Below are positions 23,738 to 29,705 of a stretch of 33,386 bases of DNA, one piece after another; positions within the stretch are counted from its first letter, which is position 1, and each line of letters begins with the position of its first letter. This DNA comes from Burkholderia sp. 4M9327F10 (GTDB lineage: Bacteria; Pseudomonadota; Gammaproteobacteria; Burkholderiales; Burkholderiaceae), in NCBI RefSeq assembly GCF_005503145.1, contig NZ_SCNV01000076.1, positions 1 to 33,386 on the forward strand, given 5' to 3'. The position numbers were made by a program, and so were the translations under genes. Below the pieces are notes generated by a model. The model searched no databases and was not told the origin of the DNA. It saw only the letters and a list, made by a program, of their open reading frames with translations.

Positions 23738-23761
23738 AAGCCGCCTTGAGGGCGGCTTTTT
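23738..23761 (+). terminator. Intrinsic terminator, rightward
   Basis: AAGCCGCC (23738-23745), a five-base loop TTGAG, and GGCGGCTT (23751-23758) form a perfect 8-bp stem followed by TTT. In the rightward direction it would stop transcripts reading antisense across the hydrolase and regulator genes, 15 nt before the lysis region begins. Confidence 0.8.
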
Positions 23762-23775
23762 AACGTCTGGATTGC

Positions 23776-24228
23776 ATGGACAACCACCAAATGACCGTTA
23801 CCAACGTGGAATTGCAGAGCCAGATAACGAGCCTCGATAAAAAGGTCGACGAGCGTCACGTGAATAACACACGGCTGCTCGAGGAAATGGGTCACAAGCT
23901 CGATACGCTCATCCAACTGAACGTCGACCAGAAGGTGCAGGCGCAGATCATTACGCAGCTAAGCACGAAGGCGAGGGACCAGGACACCGCGAACAGTGAA
24001 ATATTCCGCCGGCTCGGTTCCGTCGAGTCGAAGGTCAACGCACACGCATGGGCATGGAAGATCGTCGGTGCTGTGGCGCTCGCGTGCTTGGGCGGTATCG
24101 GCTGGATGCTCGCGCAGATGAAGGAGTACTACCACTACGAGGATCGGGTCGACACCCTCGAGTTCCTCGTGCAGGGGCGGGCCTCACCGGTGCTGCCGCC
24201 GTCGCAAACTACCTCCGGATCGAAATGA
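23776..24228 (+). CDS. Coiled-coil single-span membrane protein (lysis region)
   Basis: A 150-residue protein. Residues 10-90 form a polar, heptad-like helix (LQSQITSLDKKVDERHVNNT, LLEEMGHKLDTLIQL). One hydrophobic span follows at about 93-113 (AWKIVGAVALACLGGIGWML), then an acidic helix and a Pro/Ser-rich tail. This coiled-coil-plus-TM plan resembles XhlA-type membrane proteins that accompany phage holins. The stop overlaps the endolysin start (ATGA), supporting a lysis role. It could instead be the holin or an endolysin anchor; the sequence does not decide. Confidence 0.65.
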   Translation: MDNHQMTVTNVELQSQITSLDKKVDERHVNNTRLLEEMGHKLDTLIQLNVDQKVQAQIITQLSTKARDQDTANSEIFRRLGSVESKVNAHAWAWKIVGAVALACLGGIGWMLAQMKEYYHYEDRVDTLEFLVQGRASPVLPPSQTTSGSK

Positions 24229-24680
24229 CACCACAAGACTTCATCAATGCGATCTCGCCGGCGGCGCGCACGTCGGCCGCAACCACGAAGATCCCGGCCA
24301 GCTTTACCGTGGCCGAAGGCGCGCTCGAGTCCGGCTGGGGATCTACGGGGCTAGCCACGGAGGCGATGAACCTGTTCGGCATCAAGGCGGATCCGTCGTG
24401 GCACGGACCGACGTGGAGCATGCAGACGCGTGAGTTCCTCAACGGCCAATGGGTGATGGTGCCGGCGCTATGGCGCAAGTACTCCGACTGGCTCGGCTCC
24501 ATCGGCGATCACGCGCAGTTCCTGCTGACCAATCCACGTTACGCGCCGGCGTTTGCATATGCGAGCGGCGCCACGTTCGCGCAGGCGATTGCGGCGGCCG
24601 GCTATGCAACCGACCCGCAGTACGCGGCAAAGATCATCTCGATCATCAAGACCCACAACCTCAGCACGCTCGACAGCTAA
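24225..24680 (+). CDS. Glucosaminidase-type endolysin (FlgJ-like)
   Basis: A 151-residue enzyme expected to cut peptidoglycan glycan strands at lysis. It fits the short glucosaminidase domain: SFTVAEGALESGWGSTGLA with the probable catalytic Glu35, NLFGIKADPSWHG, then WRKYSDWLGSIGDHAQFLLT and AGYATDPQYAAKIISIIKTH. There is no signal peptide or cell-wall-binding domain, so it needs a holin. The start is ATG 24225 overlapping the previous stop; the open frame from 24048 is spurious. A strong terminator follows. Confidence 0.88.
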   Translation: MTPQDFINAISPAARTSAATTKIPASFTVAEGALESGWGSTGLATEAMNLFGIKADPSWHGPTWSMQTREFLNGQWVMVPALWRKYSDWLGSIGDHAQFLLTNPRYAPAFAYASGATFAQAIAAAGYATDPQYAAKIISIIKTHNLSTLDS

Positions 24681-24702
24681 GCCGCGCGAGTCCATCCATC
24701 AC

Positions 24703-24724
24703 AACCGCCTTCGGGCGGTTTTTT
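24703..24724 (+). terminator. Intrinsic terminator after endolysin
   Basis: AACCGCC (24703-24709), a TTCG tetraloop, and GGCGGTT (24714-24720) followed by TTTT. The UUCG loop makes this very stable. It separates the endolysin pair from the next five-gene operon, whose first ATG is 12 nt beyond the T-tract. Confidence 0.85.
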
Positions 24725-24735
24725 CGTTTACGGCC

Positions 24736-25302
24736 ATGACTGACGTTACCCAGATCCACGAAGAGAAGGAAACCCTGTCCGTCGACGTGCTGCTTCCCGG
24801 ACACGCGCCGCGAAAAGCAACCGCGCTGTTCGAACGCTCGCGCAAGCAGCTACTCGAGCGGGAGGGCGGCCGCTGCTTCATATCCGGCATGACCGCTGAG
24901 GAACTCGGCGCGCCGCTCGAGGCTCATCACCACCCGATCGAGCGCTGCTTCGCCGAGATCATCGACTGGACCGTGTTCTCGGTCGACTGCAAAGCGGGGC
25001 ACTGGGGCCCGCACGCGCAAGCCTTCGACTGGGACGGCTTTTTCAACGGCGCCAAGGTAATGACCGTCGCCGGCGAGACGCCGCTCCATCCGGGCACGAC
25101 CTATCAGGTGCCGGTCGATCCGTATCTGTTCGTCGATGACATGACGGTCAACGGTCTGCTCCTCGGCAAGCAGTTCCACACGGCCAAAGACGCCGGCATT
25201 CACACGCTGCCTTTTCCGATCTGGCTCGTCCAGAAGTATGCGGTCGAAGGCTATCAGTTCACGCCCACCGAAGTTATTCACCACGACCCGGAGCACCTAT
25301 GA
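24736..25302 (+). CDS. HNH-like protein with degenerate zinc site
   Basis: A 188-residue protein of a phage family resembling HNH endonucleases. GGRCFISG (45-51) sits where HNH proteins have a CxxC knuckle, with Cys47 kept and Ser at 50. AHHHPIER (63-70) supplies the first His. VNGLLLGKQFHTAKDAGIH (138-156) is where the Asn, second CxxC and final His fall: Asn139, His148 and His156 remain, while positions 144 and 147 are Gly and Phe. It is thus probably an inactive or zinc-free derivative. A DNA-cutting role in packaging is not supported, since the GpA terminase makes its own cut. It begins the operon after the UUCG terminator and overlaps the next gene by ATGA. Confidence 0.6.
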   Translation: MTDVTQIHEEKETLSVDVLLPGHAPRKATALFERSRKQLLEREGGRCFISGMTAEELGAPLEAHHHPIERCFAEIIDWTVFSVDCKAGHWGPHAQAFDWDGFFNGAKVMTVAGETPLHPGTTYQVPVDPYLFVDDMTVNGLLLGKQFHTAKDAGIHTLPFPIWLVQKYAVEGYQFTPTEVIHHDPEHL

Positions 25303-25526
25303 ACCAAACCTCAAGCGTCATCACCGGCGGGGTAACCGTGACGGCGGCTACTCTCGTTCCACTGGTCCAGTGGGCGATTGGAGGCTTCCCGAAGCCCGTT
25401 CCGCCCGACATCCCGTATCTGATCGCGGCCGGTCTCGTCACGGGCGCCCACGCCGCATACAACCTCTATGCCGCCCGCTCAGCAGCGAAGGCAGCCGCGG
25501 CTAAACCGGCGGCGCCGGCGGCATGA
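25299..25526 (+). CDS. Small two-span membrane protein, holin-like
   Basis: A 75-residue protein with two hydrophobic segments, about 8-29 (ITGGVTVTAATLVPLVQWAI) and 38-58 (IPYLIAAGLVTGAHAAYNLY). A Pro-rich turn (FPKPVPPD) separates them, and the C-terminal tail is Ala/Lys/Pro-rich. Size, topology and place near the endolysin fit a class II holin, but no family-specific motif is visible. Both ends overlap neighbours (ATGA). Confidence 0.6.
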   Translation: MNQTSSVITGGVTVTAATLVPLVQWAIGGFPKPVPPDIPYLIAAGLVTGAHAAYNLYAARSAAKAAAAKPAAPAA

Positions 25527-25822
25527 TCCGCGCCTCCGTCCTCGCGCTCGCGCTCTCAGGCTGCGCGACCTACAGCGTCGAGCCGTTCTACGACGCCGGC
25601 GCAAAGCAGGTGATCTGCTGCAAGGCCACGGTCACCAACTCGAAGAACATCGCGACGGTCAATTTCTTCGCGACCGAATCGAACGGCACCTACGTCATCC
25701 GCTTCGCGGAAACCGGCGTGAATGCCGCGGCTCCGATCGCCGCCGCCGCGATCGCTGCGTCAGATGTCTCGGCGGCAGTCACCAGTGCGGCCGTCATGGC
25801 TGCGAAATTCGCTCCCAAGTAA
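25523..25822 (+). CDS. Small lipoprotein 1 in lysis operon
   Basis: A 99-residue protein with a very short lipoprotein signal: MIRASVLALALSGC, lipobox LSGC, acylated Cys14. The mature part starts ATYSVEPFYDAGAKQVICCK, followed by a strand-rich segment and an Ala-rich C-terminal helix (about 68-95). An outer-membrane spanin would be one explanation by position. However, the protein lacks the proline-rich body typical of Rz1 and no partner inner-membrane spanin is visible. Function unknown. Confidence 0.65.
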   Translation: MIRASVLALALSGCATYSVEPFYDAGAKQVICCKATVTNSKNIATVNFFATESNGTYVIRFAETGVNAAAPIAAAAIAASDVSAAVTSAAVMAAKFAPK

Positions 25823-25831
25823 AGGATCCCC

Positions 25832-26299
25832 ATGAAGAAGCTACTCGCTGTTTTCGCGGCGGCCGCCGTCGCGCTCGCTATCGCCGCGTGCGGCACGCCG
25901 CCGACGCTCACGTTCGCGCAACAGGTCAGCATCGTTTGCGCGGCGACCTCGGCCGAGCTGACCACGCTCCAGGCATCCGGCGTTTTTACGGGTGGCGCGC
26001 AGGCCACGCTGACGAAGCAGGTCCAGCCGGACGTGGCCGCAGTTTGCGCAGCTGGCGCCACTGTGACGAAGGCCAATCTGCAAAACCTGGTCAACGCGAC
26101 GTTGCCGGTGGTTGTGACTGCGGTGGGCAATTCGAACCTGTCGCAGCCCGACAAGACGGCAGCCGTCACGGCAGTCGGTGCTATTGCGACTGGCGTGGGG
26201 CTCGCGATTGCGCTCATGCCCGCTGCAGTGCCGACGGCGACCGCGGCCAGTTCTGCGTCTGCCGCATCGGCTCCCACTGCCGGAGCGGCGACGCAATGA
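25832..26299 (+). CDS. Ala-rich lipoprotein 2 in lysis operon
   Basis: A 155-residue protein with a classic lipoprotein signal, MKKLLAVFAAAAVALAIAAC (lipobox IAAC, Cys20). The mature part is helical (TLTFAQQVSIVCAATSAELT), carries a hydrophobic stretch at about 112-132 (AVTAVGAIATGVGLAIALMP), and ends in an Ala/Ser/Pro tail. An AAAGGA site precedes ATG 25832. The stop overlaps the patatin start by ATGA. No function is recognised; spanin or envelope-associated roles are guesses from context. Confidence 0.65.
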   Translation: MKKLLAVFAAAAVALAIAACGTPPTLTFAQQVSIVCAATSAELTTLQASGVFTGGAQATLTKQVQPDVAAVCAAGATVTKANLQNLVNATLPVVVTAVGNSNLSQPDKTAAVTAVGAIATGVGLAIALMPAAVPTATAASSASAASAPTAGAATQ

Positions 26300-27123
26300 G
26301 CAAGCCGATCCGCGTTGCTCTCAGCGGATCCGGCTTTCGCCTCGGCGCGCACCTGGGCGCGCTGCAGGCGATCGCGGATGCCGGGTATGAGGTGATCGAG
26401 CTGGCCGGCACGTCCGGAGGTTCGATCGTGGCCACGCTGTTCGCGAGCGGCATGCCGCTCGACGTCCTGCGCGAGATGTGCATGACCCTCGACTGGTCGC
26501 GGATGATGAGCTTCTCGCCCTGGGCGCTCATCGCGAAGCAGAGCTATAGCTCCGGAAGCGCGCTGCTGCAGTTCCTGGAAAAGCTCACCGATGGAAAGAC
26601 GTTCGCGGATCTGGCGATCGACCTGAAGGTGATCGCCTCCGACCTGCTGACCGAGAAGGAATATGTATTCGGCCGCGCGTCGACGCCGGCGGCGCCGATC
26701 GCGCTCGCAGCTCGAGCATCAGCCAGCATCCCGATCGTGTTCGCACCGGTGGCCTATGAGAACGTCCTCTGCGTCGATGGTGGGTGCGCGGACAACATGC
26801 CGGCCGGGAAGCTGACGGTCGACGCCGTGCCGCGCATCGGGATCTACCTCGAGTCCGACGATAGCCCGCTGCTTCCAGGATCCTACGGATTGAAGACGCT
26901 GGCGCCCCGCATCATCGATCTGTTACTCGCATCGAACGAGGCCTCGCACATTGCGCTCGATACGAAGGAGGGCGCAACGATCGTTCACGTGCAAACGGGG
27001 TATGCGAGTTCGCTCGATCGCAACATGCCGGCGGCGATCCGACAACGCCTTTACGACGATGGTTATTCGGCGACTAAAGCATCGCTCGCAGCCGTTGCCG
27101 CAGGGTCGATATCGACGGTTTAA
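26296..27123 (+). CDS. Patatin-like phospholipase
   Basis: A 275-residue patatin-fold lipid acyl hydrolase. The oxyanion-hole segment SGSGFRLGAH (10-19), nucleophile elbow GTSGGS with Ser40, and catalytic dyad Asp161 in VDGG are all present. Family blocks DLAIDLKVIASDLLTEKEYVF and ASASIPIVFAPV lie between. No signal peptide or membrane span is seen, so it acts in the cytosol or is freed by lysis. It is the last gene of the lysis operon, coupled by ATGA to the lipoprotein, and lies next to the attachment site. It may help lysis by hydrolysing phospholipid, or be a lysogen-benefit gene; the sequence does not distinguish these. Confidence 0.85.
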   Translation: MSKPIRVALSGSGFRLGAHLGALQAIADAGYEVIELAGTSGGSIVATLFASGMPLDVLREMCMTLDWSRMMSFSPWALIAKQSYSSGSALLQFLEKLTDGKTFADLAIDLKVIASDLLTEKEYVFGRASTPAAPIALAARASASIPIVFAPVAYENVLCVDGGCADNMPAGKLTVDAVPRIGIYLESDDSPLLPGSYGLKTLAPRIIDLLLASNEASHIALDTKEGATIVHVQTGYASSLDRNMPAAIRQRLYDDGYSATKASLAAVAAGSISTV

Positions 27124-27218
27124 AGCAGGGAGTAAATTCCGAAATTCGATTTTCCGTTCCGAATATCACTATGCGGAAAGAGGCGAATTGCGTAGGAGAT
27201 TGATGCGAAAGGGGAAAG

Positions 27219-27262
27219 TGGGGTGGCTGATGGGACTCGAACCCACGACGACAGGAATCACA
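27219..27262. other. Inferred prophage attachment site (attR side)
   Basis: The prophage gene block ends at 27123 and the 3' end of tRNA-His faces it at 27219. Integrases commonly recombine within the 3' half of a tRNA gene, leaving the gene intact at one border and a partial copy at the other. The other copy would lie beyond the left edge, so the exact core cannot be delimited. Confidence 0.4.
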
Positions 27263-27295
27263 ATCCTGGACTCTACCAACTGAGCTACAGCCACC
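27219..27295 (-). tRNA. tRNA-His (GTG anticodon)
   Basis: Read on the minus strand, the gene begins GGTGGCTGTAGCTCAGTTGG with the extra G-1 specific to tRNA-His at 27295. It has anticodon GTG at 27261-27259, the T-arm GTGGGTTCGAGTCCCAT, and ends CAGCCACC plus an encoded CCA (27221-27219). Total 77 nt. The acceptor stem pairs fully. Its 3' end abuts prophage DNA. Confidence 0.97.
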
Positions 27296-27352
27296 ACTGG
27301 TACATCTATCTGCTTGGCTCGCCGAGAACTGGCTTGCCGATCGAGAAGCGAG

Positions 27353-27381
27353 ATTATACAAACATGATTTGCGTTTGCCTA
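27353..27381 (-). promoter_or_regulatory. Promoter of tRNA-His
   Basis: On the minus strand TATAAT (27358-27353) is a perfect -10 box, with TAGGCA (27381-27376, four of six consensus bases) 17 bp upstream. The start point would be near 27346, about 50 nt before the mature tRNA. It overlaps no gene and lies just after the dusA stop. Confidence 0.65.
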
Positions 27382-27386
27382 GCCCT

Positions 27387-28388
27387 TTATTCAAACATTT
27401 CTGTCGGCTCGCGCAGATGCTGTCTTGCTTCGTCGAAAATGGCGAGATCGCGTGCTGCCAGTTTCTTGTTGTCGGAGAGCACACGACGCCAGCCACGCGC
27501 ACCCGCCACGCCGCGATACAGCCCGAGCGCGTGGCGCGTGATCGCGCCGAGGAAGGTACCGCGCGCGAGTTCGGCTGCGCAGTATTCGATCAGTTTCGCT
27601 TCGGCCTGCTCGCGGGTGAGCGGGGCTCCGGTCGAGCCGTAGAAGCGTGCATCGACATCGGCCAGCACATACGGGTTGTGATAAGCCTCTCGGCCGAGCA
27701 TCACGCCGTCGACGTGCTGCAGATGCATCTGAACCTCGTCGAGCGTTTTGATGCCGCCGTTGATGATGATCTCGAGCTGCGGGAAATCGCGCTTCAACTG
27801 GTAGGCGTAGTCGTACTTGAGTGGTGGAATCTCGCGGTTTTCCTTGGGGCTCAGGCCCTTCAGGATGGCATTGCGCGCATGCACGATGAACACGTCGCAA
27901 CCTGCGTCCGCAATCGTGCCGACAAAGTCGCGCACGTAGCCATATTCTTCCACCGCGTCGACGCCGATCCGGTGCTTCACCGTCACCGGTACCGACACCG
28001 CATCACGCATCGCCTTCACGCAATCGGCGACGAGTTGCGGCTCGTTCATCAGGCACGCGCCGAATGCGCCGCGCTGCACCCGCTCCGAAGGACAGCCGCA
28101 ATTCAGGTTGATTTCGTCGTAGCCCCATTGTTCGCCGAGCTTCGCCGAGCGCGCGAGATCGTCGGGCTCGCTGCCTCCCAGTTGTAGTGCAACCGGCGCT
28201 TCGTCAGGCGTAAACGCCAGATGCCGGGGCACGTCGCCGTGCAGCAGCGCGCCGGTCGTCACCATTTCTGTATACAGCCAGGTATGGCGCGACAGCATGC
28301 GATGCAGCGAGCGGCAGTGGCGATCGGTCCAGTCCATCATAGGAGCAACCGAAACGCGACGAGGATTGGCGGGTAGAGCGAGGGACAT
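27387..28388 (-). CDS. dusA: tRNA-dihydrouridine synthase A
   Basis: This FMN enzyme reduces uridine to dihydrouridine in the D-loop of tRNAs (U20/U20a in E. coli DusA). The 333-residue product has the DusA hallmarks: VSVAPMMDWTDRHCR at the N-terminus, TEMVTTGALLHGD, INLNCGCPSERVQRGAFGA with the catalytic Cys, VTVKHRIGVD, FIVHARNAILKGLSPKENRE and IIINGGIKTLDE. The start is ATG 28388; an in-frame ATG at 28415 would add nine residues, and neither has a clear ribosome-binding site. It is a normal host gene and is intact, so the prophage did not enter it. Confidence 0.95.
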   Translation of the reverse strand: MSLALPANPRRVSVAPMMDWTDRHCRSLHRMLSRHTWLYTEMVTTGALLHGDVPRHLAFTPDEAPVALQLGGSEPDDLARSAKLGEQWGYDEINLNCGCPSERVQRGAFGACLMNEPQLVADCVKAMRDAVSVPVTVKHRIGVDAVEEYGYVRDFVGTIADAGCDVFIVHARNAILKGLSPKENREIPPLKYDYAYQLKRDFPQLEIIINGGIKTLDEVQMHLQHVDGVMLGREAYHNPYVLADVDARFYGSTGAPLTREQAEAKLIEYCAAELARGTFLGAITRHALGLYRGVAGARGWRRVLSDNKKLAARDLAIFDEARQHLREPTEMFE

Positions 28389-28741
28389 GTAAGGACAGCC
28401 GGCGGCATGAATCAAAACGCAATTTTACCGCAAGCGGACATTCAGCCCGCCATGCCTGCCAGGAACCGTCGCGGGCGCTCGCGCAGGCATGTGACAAATA
28501 AAAGAAGGGCCAGAAGAAAATCGGCAGCACCCTTCACACACGCGGTCCCGACCCCATTGTCCGTCACACCGGACAAGGCGCGAGCGGATTGTTTCGACCT
28601 CGAGAATAGTAATTTCAGATTATCGATACAAATTATCAATAGTAAGGGAATACACTTATTCTCATCGGCGTTGCAGACGTACCTAACCGGTCCATGTCGC
28701 GACGCCTTCCTGAACCGAAGTCTGAAACGAATCCTGGAGTC
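28389..28741. other. Intergenic region, no gene seen
   Basis: No supported coding region is visible on either strand. The right half (about 28,590-28,675) is strikingly A/T-rich for this genome (for example AATTATCAATAGTAAGG) and probably contains the promoter of the downstream exported-protein gene, but no pair of boxes is good enough to name. Confidence 0.5.
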
Positions 28742-29011
28742 ATGATGAAGAACACGCTTATCGCTGCTTTGCTGGTTGCCGCTTCCGCTACGCTCGCCGC
28801 TCCCGCTTTTGCTAGCGGCTATGGCCCCGCACCGTTCTATCGCCCGGCAGTCGGCGCACCGGCATCGCAACAAGGCCAGAACGCGCAGACGGTTGCTGCT
28901 GAGCGCGCCGAAGCAAACAGCAACGCATACGGCGGAGTGAACGCCAATTCGTCGCAATCGGGCGCCCGCCAATCGGCCAAGGGTCCGCAATCGGTTTTCT
29001 TCGGTCAGTAA
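28742..29011 (+). CDS. Small exported protein of unknown function
   Basis: The 89-residue product has a typical Sec signal peptide (MKNTLIAALLVAASATLAAP with cleavage after AFA). The mature part is small (about 64 residues), Gln/Asn/Ala-rich and without cysteine: SGYGPAPFYRPAVG, then QNAQTVAAERAEANSNAYGG. A GGAG site lies just before the double ATG (28742/28745). The body is probably disordered and periplasmic or secreted. No family is recognised with confidence. Confidence 0.75.
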   Translation: MMKNTLIAALLVAASATLAAPAFASGYGPAPFYRPAVGAPASQQGQNAQTVAAERAEANSNAYGGVNANSSQSGARQSAKGPQSVFFGQ

Positions 29012-29051
29012 TCGGGGCCGAGCCGGGCGTCTGCAACGAACGCCCAGCCAC

Positions 29052-29096
29052 AACGCCAGATCGTGCAGGCATCGGCCTGCGCCATCTGGCGTTTTT
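29052..29096 (+). terminator. Intrinsic terminator after the exported protein
   Basis: AACGCCAGAT (29052-29061) pairs with ATCTGGCGTT (29084-29093), and GCAGGC pairs with GCCTGC inside it, giving a long two-part hairpin. It is followed by TTTTTC. It ends the transcript of the gene at 28742-29011. Confidence 0.85.
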
Positions 29097-29159
29097 CATT
29101 GTCCGCCGCATCCCGGCAAGTATGCGCCAGTGCACTCCGGACTACCGCGCGACCTTGGA

Positions 29160-29357
29160 TCAATCGCAATCGCCAGACAAATACTGTCTGCCGTTACAGG
29201 TGATCTCGACATCGCCGCCCGCGGCTTCCGTCGCCAGTCCCATGCCGAGGAGTTCGGCGGTGACCGCGGGTGAGAGCGGCGGCGCAAGCTGGCCGACGCC
29301 CACTTCATTGAGCCGTCGCAATGCCTCGATGGCTTCTGGACTTAGTGACTTCGACAT
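29160..29357 (-). CDS. Small hypothetical protein
   Basis: A 65-residue protein (MSKSLSPEAIEALRRLNEVG at the N-terminus). It is soluble and helical in the first half, with a short strand-like C-terminus (GGDVEITCNGRQYLSGDCD) containing two cysteines. ATG 29357 is preceded by GGAG at good spacing; an upstream TTG (29381) with AGGA would add eight residues. No family is recognised. Confidence 0.6.
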   Translation of the reverse strand: MSKSLSPEAIEALRRLNEVGVGQLAPPLSPAVTAELLGMGLATEAAGGDVEITCNGRQYLSGDCD

Positions 29358-29705
29358 GGCCGTCTCCGTCGTGGTACTCAATTTATCCTAGCACTTTCCA
29401 TCATCGCCGCAGCGGCGCTTAGCCGTTTCGATGCGGTAAAAGCAGATCCACGCCATCTGTCCCTGCTGTGCCGTATTTCAAGGGCCATCTTGCCCGATCA
29501 CGCTCGCCTTTGATTTTTTACGCCATTTATCTTCACGTAACAGTTCGTGAAATTTGGAAATTAAGTTATGGCGCATTCCTGCTAACTTTCCGCTCAATGA
29601 GCAGGCCGTGAATCGCACGGTTGTGCACGAGACGCACAGCTCGCGTCTCGCGCACTGCGCCTTTCAGTTTCCAGCAATAACATCAGCAATAACATCTGGC
29701 CGTCC
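29358..29705. other. Intergenic region with small repeats
   Basis: No gene is seen. It contains an inverted repeat TTCACG/CGTGAA (29532-29537 and 29546-29551), and two perfect tandem copies of AGCAATAACATC (29673-29684 and 29685-29696) directly upstream of the next gene. Neither has a known function. The promoter of the sulfotransferase gene presumably lies here but cannot be named. Confidence 0.5.

Noticed and set aside
24736..25302. HNH nuclease needed for cos cleavage
   Set aside because: The gene is far from the terminase, its zinc site is degenerate, and GpA-type terminases do not need an HNH partner.
25468..27123. A 551-residue ORF running through lipoproteins into the patatin gene
   Set aside because: The N-terminal half is an Arg-rich shadow of the lipoprotein genes in another frame; the patatin domain starts at 26296.
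26296..27123. A CBASS-type defence system built around the patatin
   Set aside because: No cyclic-nucleotide synthase, ubiquitin-like or sensor gene is adjacent; neighbours are lysis genes and tRNA-His.
27387..28388. dusA as the integration target of the prophage
   Set aside because: Some mobile elements use dusA, but here the gene is complete and its 5' end points away from the prophage. The tRNA-His 3' end is the feature facing phage DNA.
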